From: Myxococcales bacterium
GTDB lineage: Bacteria > Myxococcota > Polyangia > Polyangiales > Polyangiaceae
Assembly (NCBI GenBank): GCA_020430865.1
Contig: JAGQIY010000917.1
Coordinates: 1-5,163 of the forward strand
Reading direction: 5' to 3'
Length of the DNA: 5,163 nt
In this document: positions 1-5,163 of the stretch, piece by piece
Numbering within the stretch: the stretch's first letter is position 1
How the letters are laid out: each line of letters begins with the position of its first letter
Translations under genes and position numbers: made by a program
Notes under the pieces: generated by a model
Databases searched by the model: none
Told to the model about the DNA's origin: nothing
Seen by the model: the letters and a program-made list of their open reading frames with translations, nothing else

Positions 1-456
1 AGCCTGCGCACCGTCGATCTCAAGGCGCCGGTCCAGGCGGTCTTCGCGACGCCCGACGGCACTCACGCCGTGGTGCTCCAGGGCAGAGCGGCGGGCTCCA
101 CCAAGGCTGGAGGCTTTGCCATCGTTCCCGCTGCGGAGCTGCGCGCGCCCAAGATCGTTGGCACCGACGCGGCGCCGATGAGCGTCGCAATCAGCCCCGA
201 CTCCGATCGCGCGCTGATCACCGTGCGCTCCGACGACGCGCGGCTGTACGGGGTGTACCTGGTTCGCATCCCGAGCTTGCAGGTCGACTACTTCACGCTC
301 GCCAGTCCGCCGCTGGCCGCTGGCATGGTCGCTGGCGCACGTCGAGGTTTCGTGGCCCAGGAACACCCCGAGGGGCGCGTCACCTTCATCGACCTCGATC
401 AGGGCGAACCTCGCACGCTGACCGGCTTCGAGCTCGGGGCGAAGGTCGTCGACTGA
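1..456 (+). CDS. beta-propeller-like (YVTN/WD40-type) protein, C-terminal fragment
   Basis: The reading frame is open from base 1 and stops with TGA at 454-456, giving 151 residues, so the start lies upstream of the window. Two similar blade-like strands are visible: TPDGTHAVV at residues 17-25 and SPDSDRALITV at 65-75, followed by GRVTFIDLD at 125-133. The 'S/T-P-D-x-x-x-A-hydrophobic' pattern, repeating at about 47 residues, is typical of YVTN/WD40-like propellers, where each blade is about 40-45 residues. Such proteins in large-genome delta-type bacteria are commonly exported surface or lipoproteins that bind other molecules and have no catalytic role. No signal peptide can be judged because the N-terminus is absent. 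The gene runs toward the minus-strand DUF1223 gene, with 22 bases between the stops. The fold assignment is moderate and the specific function is unknown. A single in-frame GTG at 70 could serve as a start, but it would cut a blade in half, so I read the gene as partial. Confidence 0.7.
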   Translation, partial: SLRTVDLKAPVQAVFATPDGTHAVVLQGRAAGSTKAGGFAIVPAAELRAPKIVGTDAAPMSVAISPDSDRALITVRSDDARLYGVYLVRIPSLQVDYFTLASPPLAAGMVAGARRGFVAQEHPEGRVTFIDLDQGEPRTLTGFELGAKVVD

Positions 457-476
457 TACCGTAAGGAATCAGAGGC

Positions 477-494
477 GCTCAGGCCAAGCTGAGC
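477..494. other. hairpin at convergent gene ends (possible weak terminator)
   Basis: GCTCAG (477-482) and CTGAGC (489-494) are perfect reverse complements around a six-base loop. The structure sits just past the stop of the propeller gene and over the last codons of the convergent DUF1223 gene. Neither strand has a T-run after the stem, so it is not a classical intrinsic terminator. A six-base stem can occur by chance in GC-rich sequence. Confidence 0.25.
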
Positions 495-1300
495 TGCGTG
501 GCACCCACGATCGCTCCCGAGGGCTCAGAGACGAGGGCTGCCGCGCTGAGCCCGGATCTGGGGGGGAGGCCCGTCAGGTCTGGCTTCCACTCGCCCGTGG
601 TCCCGGCGCCGCTTCCCTCTAGCTGGCGCTCGGTCAGTCGCCTCACGACGTGGACGTGGCTGAGCTCTTCCCCGCTGTTCTCACCCCGCGGCACCGGGTT
701 GCGCGCGGCGTCCTGCAGCACGAGCAAGCTGATGCGCAGACCGCCCCGCTGCGCGGCGACCTGGTAGCGCAGGCTGTCCTCCCGGAACTGGAGCCGAGGC
801 CTGGCCAGCGGGGATACCTGCTTCTCCATGCGGATCAGGTCTTCGAGCTCGCTTCGAGCCGAGCCGAGGGCCGAGTGGCGCCCGTTGACGATGGCCTGGG
901 GAGTGAAGACGCGGCCGGCGCTCAGGCGGGCGGCGTAGCTGCGTTGACGGGCGGAGTGAGCCGGGCTGCTGTAAGGATCGGTCCAGCCGAGGTAGTTCCA
1001 GTAGTCGACGTGAAAGCTCAGGGTGAGCACGGCGGGATCCGCCGCTCGGGTGAGCTCTTGCAGCACTCGGTCTGCCGGTGGACAGCTCGAGCAGCCCTGA
1101 GAGGTGAACAGCTCGATCACGGCGATGCCCGGTCCCGGTTCGCGAGCCTCGAGCAACGGGTCCTTCGCGCTCGAGGTAGGAGCGCGTGCCTCGGCGGAGG
1201 CACCCGAGGGCGCTTCGGTCGCCCGCGAGCAGGCGACAGCGAGTGCACCGCCGAGCCAAGCGCGGCGGCTCAGGCTAGCGGCAGAGCGGGAGATCGACAC
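479..1300 (-). CDS. DUF1223 family thioredoxin-like protein, predicted Tat lipoprotein
   Basis: This is a 273-residue protein starting at GTG (1300-1298), with TAAGG seven bases upstream. The N-terminus has a twin-arginine signal, SRRAWLGGAL (residues 11-20), leading to a lipobox-like AVAC ending at Cys24 with Ser25 after it. This predicts folded export and anchoring as a lipoprotein, probably in the outer membrane. After a linker rich in Ala, Ser, Pro and Glu (25-55), the DUF1223 domain begins. It shows VIELFTSQGC (61-70), with the CxxC pair Cys70/Cys73; the signature HVDYWNYLGW (97-106); Arg118-Gln119; and VFTPQAIVNG (131-140). Family members have a thioredoxin-like fold with an unsettled role; the CSSC pair makes thiol-disulfide chemistry or metal binding at the cell surface plausible (inference). 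Length is normal for the family. The gene ends 22 bases from the convergent propeller gene and is divergent from the FolB-cupin gene. Family call is firm, biochemical role open. Confidence 0.93.
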   Translation of the reverse strand: MSISRSAASLSRRAWLGGALAVACSRATEAPSGASAEARAPTSSAKDPLLEAREPGPGIAVIELFTSQGCSSCPPADRVLQELTRAADPAVLTLSFHVDYWNYLGWTDPYSSPAHSARQRSYAARLSAGRVFTPQAIVNGRHSALGSARSELEDLIRMEKQVSPLARPRLQFREDSLRYQVAAQRGGLRISLLVLQDAARNPVPRGENSGEELSHVHVVRRLTERQLEGSGAGTTGEWKPDLTGLPPRSGLSAAALVSEPSGAIVGATQLSLA

Positions 1301-1307
1301 GCCACGG

Positions 1308-1312
1308 CCTTA
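1308..1312 (-). promoter_or_regulatory. ribosome binding site of the DUF1223 gene
   Basis: On the minus strand TAAGG lies seven bases before the GTG at 1300-1298. It supports that GTG as the start, which also places the twin-arginine signal correctly at residues 11-16. Confidence 0.55.
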
Positions 1313-1315
1313 CGC

Positions 1316-1334
1316 AAGCCGGCTCCGCCGGTTT
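1316..1334. other. eight-pair hairpin in the divergent intergenic region
   Basis: AAGCCGGC (1316-1323) and GCCGGTTT (1327-1334) form an eight-pair stem, read on the plus strand with one G-T pair, around a TCC loop. It sits three bases upstream of the DUF1223 ribosome binding site, so in a DUF1223 transcript it would be a 5' leader hairpin. On the minus strand the wobble position becomes an A-C mismatch, so the stem there is weaker. It may be a leader structure, an operator for a regulator, or simply a GC-rich coincidence. No T-run follows on either side, so it is not a terminator. Confidence 0.35.
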
Positions 1335-1386
1335 GAGCGGGCGCGCTGACGGACGGACTTTGTGAGTGCCGGGGGGCAGCCCAGGC

Positions 1387-1394
1387 GTTATACG
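1387..1394. promoter_or_regulatory. candidate overlapping divergent -10 elements
   Basis: The only AT-rich spot in the 1301-1400 intergenic region is GTTATACG. Read on the minus strand it gives TATAAC (1392-1387), five of six matches to TATAAT, which would start a DUF1223 transcript near 1380 with a leader of about 80 bases containing the hairpin at 1316-1334. Read on the plus strand it gives TATACG (1389-1394), four of six, which would start transcription almost at the FolB-cupin ATG and give a leaderless mRNA. I see no convincing -35 element at normal spacing for either direction, so this stays tentative. Confidence 0.3.
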
Positions 1395-1400
1395 AGGCGC

Positions 1401-2108
1401 ATGGCCGGCGACTGGATCCGCGTTCACGGTATCAAGCTCGAGTGCGTCGTGGCCATCCATCCGCACGAACGTCAGCAGAAGCAACCGCTGATCGTCGATC
1501 TCGAGCTTGGCCTCGATCTCGGCAAGGCAGGAAGGAGCGGGCGCATCTCGGATACCCTCGACTACGACCGCGTCACCGATCAGGTGATCACGCTGCTCGG
1601 CTTTCGTCGCTACCGGTTGCTCGAGAACGCCGGGGAGGAGCTATGTGCGATGCTGTTCGGGGTGCTGCCCGGACTGGAGAACGTCCGCGTACGCATCAAG
1701 AAGCCCCACGCGCTGCTCGGGCGCGCGGCGGCGGCAGAAGTCGAGCTGCAGCGCTCCCCTGATCAATTTCCGCGTGGCGAAGAACAGGCGCGTTTCGGTC
1801 GTGTGGAGGTCTTGCTGGAGACGGGAGAAGCTGGGCTGTACCTGCTCCACGTCGCGCCGGGTGGCGAAATTTCGGCTCATCGGCACGAGCAGATGCGAGA
1901 GCTCGAGTGGCGAGTCAGTGGCAAGCTCGAGCGAGATGGCCAGCGTATCAAGGGCCTCTCTCCAGTGACCTGGCAAAGGGGCCAGGTGCATCACTACAGG
2001 AACCTGGGCAGCGGCTGGGCGACGCTGTTCTGCTGTGACGTGCCTGCGTTCATCCCCAACGACGAGATAGAGGTCGCAACCCACGGCTCCGGAGGGCCGG
2101 GCGCATGA
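1401..2108 (+). CDS. folB: dihydroneopterin aldolase (FolB/FolX family) fused to a C-terminal cupin domain
   Basis: This 235-residue protein has two domains. Residues 4-118 match the dihydroneopterin aldolase/epimerase family, which converts 7,8-dihydroneopterin to 6-hydroxymethyl-dihydropterin (FolB) or epimerises its triphosphate (FolX). Aligned active-site and pterin-binding residues are Glu23, Tyr55 (TLDYDRV), Glu75 (LLENAGEE) and Lys101 (IKKPHAL). The HAL after that lysine resembles FolX, while the Lys-Pro resembles FolB. Residues 132-218 form a cupin. Motif 1 is intact: Gly154, His160-x-His162, Glu167, Gly174. Motif 2 has RGQVHHYRN (193-201) with His197 and Asn201, so a complete metal site is likely (His160, His162, Glu167, His197). 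FolB proteins are usually about 120 residues, so the second half is an addition. I chose ATG 1401 because homology begins there; a GTG at 1362 would add 13 Arg-rich residues unlike the family. GAGG ends only three bases before the ATG. The stop overlaps the SDR start. Cupin role unknown. Confidence 0.88.
   Translation: MAGDWIRVHGIKLECVVAIHPHERQQKQPLIVDLELGLDLGKAGRSGRISDTLDYDRVTDQVITLLGFRRYRLLENAGEELCAMLFGVLPGLENVRVRIKKPHALLGRAAAAEVELQRSPDQFPRGEEQARFGRVEVLLETGEAGLYLLHVAPGGEISAHRHEQMRELEWRVSGKLERDGQRIKGLSPVTWQRGQVHHYRNLGSGWATLFCCDVPAFIPNDEIEVATHGSGGPGA
2091..2095 (+). promoter_or_regulatory. ribosome binding site of the SDR gene
   Basis: GGAGG lies inside the last codons of the FolB-cupin gene, nine bases before the ATG at 2105. 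With the ATGA overlap it fixes the SDR start and points to translational coupling. Confidence 0.7.
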
Positions 2109-2875
2109 GCGTGCTCGTCACCGGCGCCAGTCGCGGCATCGGCAAGGCGATCTGCGCTCGGCTGATTCTTCAAGGGGACGTGGTGGGTGTGTATCGAGAC
2201 AACCACGCCGCCGCGAGCGCGCTGAGCGACGAGCTGGCTGGATCCGCGCACAGCCTGAGCCTGCTGGCCTGCGATCTGGTCGATCCCGCGGCGCGTGATC
2301 AGCTGCCGAGGCGCCTCGGAGCCCTGGAGCAGAAGCTCTCCGGAGTCGTGCTCAACGCTGGCGTCGCGCGCTACGCGCCGTTCGCGGGCGACGCCTCGCG
2401 ACCCGGCGAGGGAGCGCTGAGTGACGCCGCCACGCGCCTCGATCCCTTGCTCGAAGAACTCCGGAGCAACCTGGAGGCGCCGCTCGCCCTCCTGCAGACG
2501 CTGCTACGGAGCGAGCTGATCCTCGATGGGGCGTCGCTGGTGTTCATCAGCAGCAACCTGGCTCGTCATGCCTTGGCGGGGCATGTGGGCTACGCCTCGG
2601 CCAAGGCGGGGCTCGAAGCGGCCGTCAAGCAGCTGTGCGCCGAGCTGGCTCCCCGCGGAATCCGCGTGAACGCCGTGGCCCCCGGTCTGATTCGTACGGA
2701 CATGACGAGCCACATGAGCGAAGCAGAGCTGGCCCGCTACGCGCTCGAGGTGCCTCTTGGACGAGCTGGTGTGCCCGAAGACGTTGCGCGCTGTGTGGCG
2801 TTCTTCCTGTCCGAGCAGTCAGCCTACGTGAGCGGTCAGGTGCTCGACGTGGATGGAGGCTGGGGGTCGCGCTAG
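2105..2875 (+). CDS. SDR family NAD(P)-dependent oxidoreductase, possible pterin reductase
   Basis: This 256-residue classical short-chain dehydrogenase/reductase has a Rossmann glycine motif TGASRGIG (6-13), NAG (84-86), active-site Asn122, Ser150, Tyr163 and Lys167 (YASAK), and the PG motif (193-194, followed by LIRTDM). The C-terminus has the SDR pattern VSGQVLDVDGGW. Arg31 after the second strand favours NADPH over NADH. NAG and the catalytic Asn are 38 residues apart, about 14 more than in E. coli FabG, so there is an insertion around residues 94-118. The gene starts in an ATGA overlap with the FolB-cupin gene, so the two are probably translated together and linked in function. By analogy with FolX/FolM, it could reduce a dihydropterin, but FolM and PTR1-type reductases carry TGxxxRxG, whereas this one has the ordinary TGxxxGxG. 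A FabG-like or sepiapterin-reductase-like role is therefore equally open. SDR membership is certain, substrate is not. Confidence 0.92.
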   Translation: MSVLVTGASRGIGKAICARLILQGDVVGVYRDNHAAASALSDELAGSAHSLSLLACDLVDPAARDQLPRRLGALEQKLSGVVLNAGVARYAPFAGDASRPGEGALSDAATRLDPLLEELRSNLEAPLALLQTLLRSELILDGASLVFISSNLARHALAGHVGYASAKAGLEAAVKQLCAELAPRGIRVNAVAPGLIRTDMTSHMSEAELARYALEVPLGRAGVPEDVARCVAFFLSEQSAYVSGQVLDVDGGWGSR

Positions 2876-2878
2876 CGC
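2869..2878. other. ten-base palindrome over the SDR stop codon
   Basis: GCGCTAGCGC is a perfect palindrome spanning the TAG stop at 2873-2875. It falls in the 11-base gap between convergent stops (SDR at 2875, hydrolase at 2887). It has no loop and no T-run, so a terminator role is unlikely. Confidence 0.2.
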
Positions 2879-2886
2879 AGCGTTGG

Positions 2887-3795
2887 TCAGCGCTTGGCGC
2901 GCCGAGCGTTCGCCGCGATGGCTTCGGCGATGGTGTCCCAGAGCGGCTCCGGCAGATCATGGCCCATTCCGGGCAGCTCCAGCAGGGAGGCGCCAGGGAT
3001 CGCCTTCGCTGTGTCGCGTCCTCCTTCCACTGGAATCAACGGATCTGCCGTGCCGTGAATCACGAGGCTCGGGATGTCCACGCTGGCGAGGGCCTCGCGG
3101 CGACTACCGTCCACCGCCACCGCCGCGAACTGGCGTACGAATCCTGCGGGGTGAGTACCGCGGTCGAAGACTCGACCCGCCGTGAGCCTGGCCCGCTCCG
3201 GACCGACGAGCTCGGGACTACCGATGACTCGCCACAGCTTCTCGCTGTAGTCGATGAACGCGTCGCGCTCCGTGGGTGGCGGCGCGATCAACGCCATGAA
3301 CGCCTCGCGTTTCCCCGAGGGAAGTGAGGGATGACCCGTCGTGGACATGATGCTGGTGAGGCTCTTCACGTGTTCCGGGAAATGAAGCGCCGCGCGCTGG
3401 GCGATCATCCCGCCCATGCTGGCGCCGACGATGTGTGCGCGTCGATACCCCAGAGCGCTGATGAGCGAGATAGCGTCTCGGGCCATGTCGGTCAGCGTGT
3501 AGTCGACCTCCGGCCTCTCCCCCGCCTGCGCTCGCTGGATCAAGTCGAGGACACGAGGAGTCGAGAGATGATCGAGGTGGCTCGAGAGCCCGATGTCGCG
3601 ATTGTCGAAGCGCACCACGAAGTGGCCCTGACTGGCCAGCAGGCGGCAGAAGTCCTCGTCCCACTGCACGCACTGGGCGCCCAGTCCCATGATCGCGAGC
3701 AACGGCTCGTCCTGAGGTTCGCCGAAGGTCTCGTAGTAGAGTTCGAGGGGCACGCCGCCGGTGTTGGACGCCTCTTCGAGTCGCAGAGTAGGCAT
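2887..3795 (-). CDS. alpha/beta hydrolase (RdmC-like esterase family)
   Basis: This 302-residue protein has a single alpha/beta-hydrolase domain. The oxyanion-side loop is MGLGAQCVQW (36-45), followed by RFDNRDIGLSS (62-72), a hallmark of the group that includes the aclacinomycin methylesterase RdmC. The nucleophile elbow is GASMG with Ser126. The acid is Asp251 (HGTADPLIP) and the base is His279 (GMGHDLP), so the triad is complete. A helical cap lies at about 155-230. There is no signal peptide, so it is cytoplasmic. I chose ATG 3795-3793, where family homology begins and CAGGG sits seven bases upstream. A TTG at 3831 would add 12 unsupported residues. It lies 64 bases downstream of the carotenoid oxygenase on the same strand, probably co-transcribed, and converges on the SDR gene. 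Members hydrolyse carboxyl esters or related bonds, but the substrate cannot be read from sequence. An apocarotenoid or aromatic ester is a guess from context. Confidence 0.9.
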   Translation of the reverse strand: MPTLRLEEASNTGGVPLELYYETFGEPQDEPLLAIMGLGAQCVQWDEDFCRLLASQGHFVVRFDNRDIGLSSHLDHLSTPRVLDLIQRAQAGERPEVDYTLTDMARDAISLISALGYRRAHIVGASMGGMIAQRAALHFPEHVKSLTSIMSTTGHPSLPSGKREAFMALIAPPPTERDAFIDYSEKLWRVIGSPELVGPERARLTAGRVFDRGTHPAGFVRQFAAVAVDGSRREALASVDIPSLVIHGTADPLIPVEGGRDTAKAIPGASLLELPGMGHDLPEPLWDTIAEAIAANARRAKR

Positions 3796-3802
3796 CGCGC
3801 GA

Positions 3803-3806
3803 CCCT
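3803..3806 (-). promoter_or_regulatory. ribosome binding site of the alpha/beta hydrolase gene
   Basis: AGGG on the minus strand is seven bases before the ATG at 3795-3793. It supports that start over the upstream TTG at 3831. Confidence 0.5.
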
Positions 3807-3821
3807 GCCACAGCCTGGGCC

Positions 3822-3837
3822 CGCGCGACAACGCGCG
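3822..3837. other. hairpin between the carotenoid oxygenase and hydrolase genes
   Basis: CGCGCG (3822-3827) pairs perfectly with CGCGCG (3832-3837) around a four-base ACAA loop. It lies in the 64-base gap between two minus-strand genes. No T-run follows on the minus strand, so it should not stop transcription fully. It could stabilise the upstream message or be chance in GC-rich DNA. Confidence 0.25.
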
Positions 3838-3859
3838 CTGTGCTCTTGCCGGTGTCGGC

Positions 3860-5163
3860 TCAGCTCTCCGCAGGCAGCCAGATGCCGTGGAACGTCACTG
3901 GCACGTGGTGCTCGAAGAACGCCCTGAACACCGGGCCCGCGCAAAGCTCACGGGTATCGAGCACCGCGAGGTGGCTCTGATCCGTGTCGGCTCGATACAC
4001 CAGGCTGAGCAGCCAACCGTCGCCCTCCTGCGCCGACCCCGATCGCGGGACGAAGATCCCCTCGGAAGCGTAGCTACCCTTGGGGAACAGGTACTCCTCC
4101 AGCCGTCCGCTCGGCGTGTGCAGTCGCGCGAGCCCCGTCTGTTCACCGCGAGCCGTAACCACCCACGCCTGACCGAACTCTCGTCCCTCGAATCGGGGGT
4201 CGATGCGCGGGAACTCACAGGGCACCTCGCACAAGCGCTCGCGTCGAACCGCAGCGCGTCGAGCATCCAGCGTCACTCGCTCGTAGTACCCCGGCTCGTC
4301 GATCTCGCCCCGCTCCAGATCCGAGAAGCTCGAGAAGTCGGCGTAGGCGATCAGATCCAGGCACAGCTCCTCCCCACGCTCGAACGCGCCAGCGAAGTGC
4401 CACTGGAAGAATGCTTCTGTGCGGAAACGACGCACCGCCTCGGGGCGGTCGATGGGAACCACGATCACCTCGGTGTCCCGCTCGGGGTGCCACTCGAATA
4501 GCTCTGCGAAGCTGCCGATGCCGAGCAACGCGCGCAGCACGCGCACCTCGGCAGGTGCCACCAGGAACACCAAGTGGTTCTCGGTGGCGATGAAGTCGTG
4601 GAGCATCACGGCGCGGTCGAGGCGAATCCTGGTCAGGTGCCTGGCGCTGCCGGTGTCTGGCAGCTCGTAGATGTCGAGGTTCACCTGGCGGCCGTAGGAC
4701 ACCCCGAAGTTGTAGGTCGCGTTGCGCCCCACGACCCGGTGCGGGTGTGCGGAGAACGGGCCGCGGACCACTTCGCCGAGTCGCGTCACTCCCAGAGTGC
4801 TGAGATCCTCGGGATCCAGCTCGGTTGGTGGGGCGGCTTCCATCAGCCCCAGCAGGCGCCCCTGCCAGTGCATCACGCTGGTGTTGGCGGTGTTCTTGAT
4901 GCGCATCGTCAGCCCGTTCTTGAGCCGCCGGGGCCAGGCGGCGACCGTGCTGTAGAGCGGCTTCTGAGCGCGGCGCTCCTCTCGCAGCTCTGCGCTCTCC
5001 ACCACGCGGTGGGCGCCGAGCGCCGCGTCGGACTCCAGGCGAACCGCGCTCGGGGCGCCATCGCCTTCGAACAAGTGGGGGTAGGGGACGCCGAAGGACT
5101 CGAAGAGCCCGGGACCATTCCTCACCAGCGTGCCACGGAGTCCGTCCGGCAGAGACCCCTCGG
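3860..5163 (-). CDS. carotenoid oxygenase family protein (RPE65/CCD type), missing extreme N-terminus
   Basis: The frame stays open to the right edge; 433 complete codons are visible. The GTG at 5125 is not the start: codons upstream of it read GSLPDGLRGTLVRNGPG, the conserved family N-terminus, so only a short N-terminal piece is missing. These enzymes form a seven-bladed propeller with a non-heme Fe(II) held by four histidines and use O2 to cleave alkene bonds. All four are present, numbering from the codon at 5161-5159: His139 (SAHPHR), His188 (MLHDFIATENH), His255 (FFQWHFAGAFE) and His425 (HVPVTFHGIW). Second-shell glutamates are likely at Glu194 and Glu367 (YASEGIFVPR). The third motif has Gly where Asn is usual (FHxxNAxE), and SEG replaces the usual SEP. 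The substrate may be a carotenoid, apocarotenoid, stilbene or another phenylpropanoid. No carotenoid synthesis gene is in the window. The hydrolase gene follows after 64 bases, so the two are probably one operon with its promoter outside the window. Confidence 0.93.
   Translation of the reverse strand, partial: EGSLPDGLRGTLVRNGPGLFESFGVPYPHLFEGDGAPSAVRLESDAALGAHRVVESAELREERRAQKPLYSTVAAWPRRLKNGLTMRIKNTANTSVMHWQGRLLGLMEAAPPTELDPEDLSTLGVTRLGEVVRGPFSAHPHRVVGRNATYNFGVSYGRQVNLDIYELPDTGSARHLTRIRLDRAVMLHDFIATENHLVFLVAPAEVRVLRALLGIGSFAELFEWHPERDTEVIVVPIDRPEAVRRFRTEAFFQWHFAGAFERGEELCLDLIAYADFSSFSDLERGEIDEPGYYERVTLDARRAAVRRERLCEVPCEFPRIDPRFEGREFGQAWVVTARGEQTGLARLHTPSGRLEEYLFPKGSYASEGIFVPRSGSAQEGDGWLLSLVYRADTDQSHLAVLDTRELCAGPVFRAFFEHHVPVTFHGIWLPAES

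Noticed and set aside
650..1336. A 228-codon open frame on the plus strand opposite DUF1223
   Set aside because: It overlaps a gene with unmistakable family motifs, its translation is low-complexity and Arg/Gly/Ala-rich with no recognisable motif, and long antisense frames are expected in GC-rich coding DNA.
1348..1358. Tandem GGAC repeat as an iteron or operator
   Set aside because: Only two full copies of a four-base unit, not distinguishable from chance.
1362..1400. GTG at 1362 as the FolB-cupin start
   Set aside because: The 13 extra residues are Arg/Gly-rich and outside the family domain, and homology begins right after ATG 1401. It would also run through the candidate -10 element.
2635..3327. 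A 230-codon open frame on the plus strand across the SDR 3' end and hydrolase
   Set aside because: It runs in a wrong frame through the SDR and antisense to the hydrolase; the protein is Arg-rich with no family features.
3822..3837. Intrinsic terminator after the carotenoid oxygenase
   Set aside because: A six-pair stem is present, but no T-run follows it on the minus strand; the flanking sequence is GC-rich.
3761..4501. A 246-codon open frame on the plus strand opposite the carotenoid oxygenase
   Set aside because: It is antisense to a well-supported gene containing all four iron histidines and has no motif of its own.
5123..5125. GTG at 5125 as the start of the carotenoid oxygenase
   Set aside because: In-frame codons to the right edge encode the conserved family N-terminus just before RNGPG, so the gene continues out of the window.

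Overview
The window is GC-rich throughout (roughly two thirds G+C by eye), with strongly G/C-ending codons, GTG starts, short gaps between genes and long spurious open frames opposite the real genes. Together with the protein types present (a Tat-dependent DUF1223 lipoprotein, a bacterial carotenoid oxygenase, a propeller-type surface protein), this fits a large-genome Myxococcota bacterium of the Polyangia type. That placement is an inference; no rRNA or other marker gene is present. I see no tRNA, rRNA, CRISPR array, insertion sequence, integrase or phage gene.

Layout, left to right. (1) Positions 1-456, plus strand: the C-terminal 151 residues of a beta-propeller-like protein whose start lies outside the window. 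(2) Positions 479-1300, minus strand: a DUF1223 thioredoxin-like protein with a twin-arginine lipoprotein signal and a CSSC motif. (3) A 100-base divergent intergenic region (1301-1400) with a hairpin and one AT-rich -10-like element readable on both strands. (4) Positions 1401-2108, plus strand: a dihydroneopterin aldolase (FolB/FolX-family) domain fused to a complete cupin domain. (5) Positions 2105-2875, plus strand: an SDR oxidoreductase that overlaps the fusion gene by four bases (ATGA). (6) Positions 2887-3795, minus strand: an alpha/beta hydrolase resembling the RdmC-type esterases. (7) Positions 3860-5163, minus strand: a carotenoid oxygenase with all four iron-binding histidines, reading off the right edge so its extreme N-terminus is missing.

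There are two probable functional units. The FolB-cupin fusion and the SDR form a tightly coupled plus-strand pair that looks like a small pterin-processing module. It recalls the FolX/FolM pairing used for tetrahydromonapterin, but it carries an added cupin and a reductase with the ordinary SDR glycine motif instead of the FolM-type motif. The carotenoid oxygenase and the hydrolase, 64 bases apart on the minus strand, may be one transcript that cleaves a carotenoid-like (or phenylpropanoid-like) substrate and then hydrolyses an ester. The DUF1223 gene and the propeller fragment appear independent of these. The least ordinary item in the window is the FolB-cupin fusion. The rest is recognisable family-level content, and I do not see evidence for a larger undescribed system.
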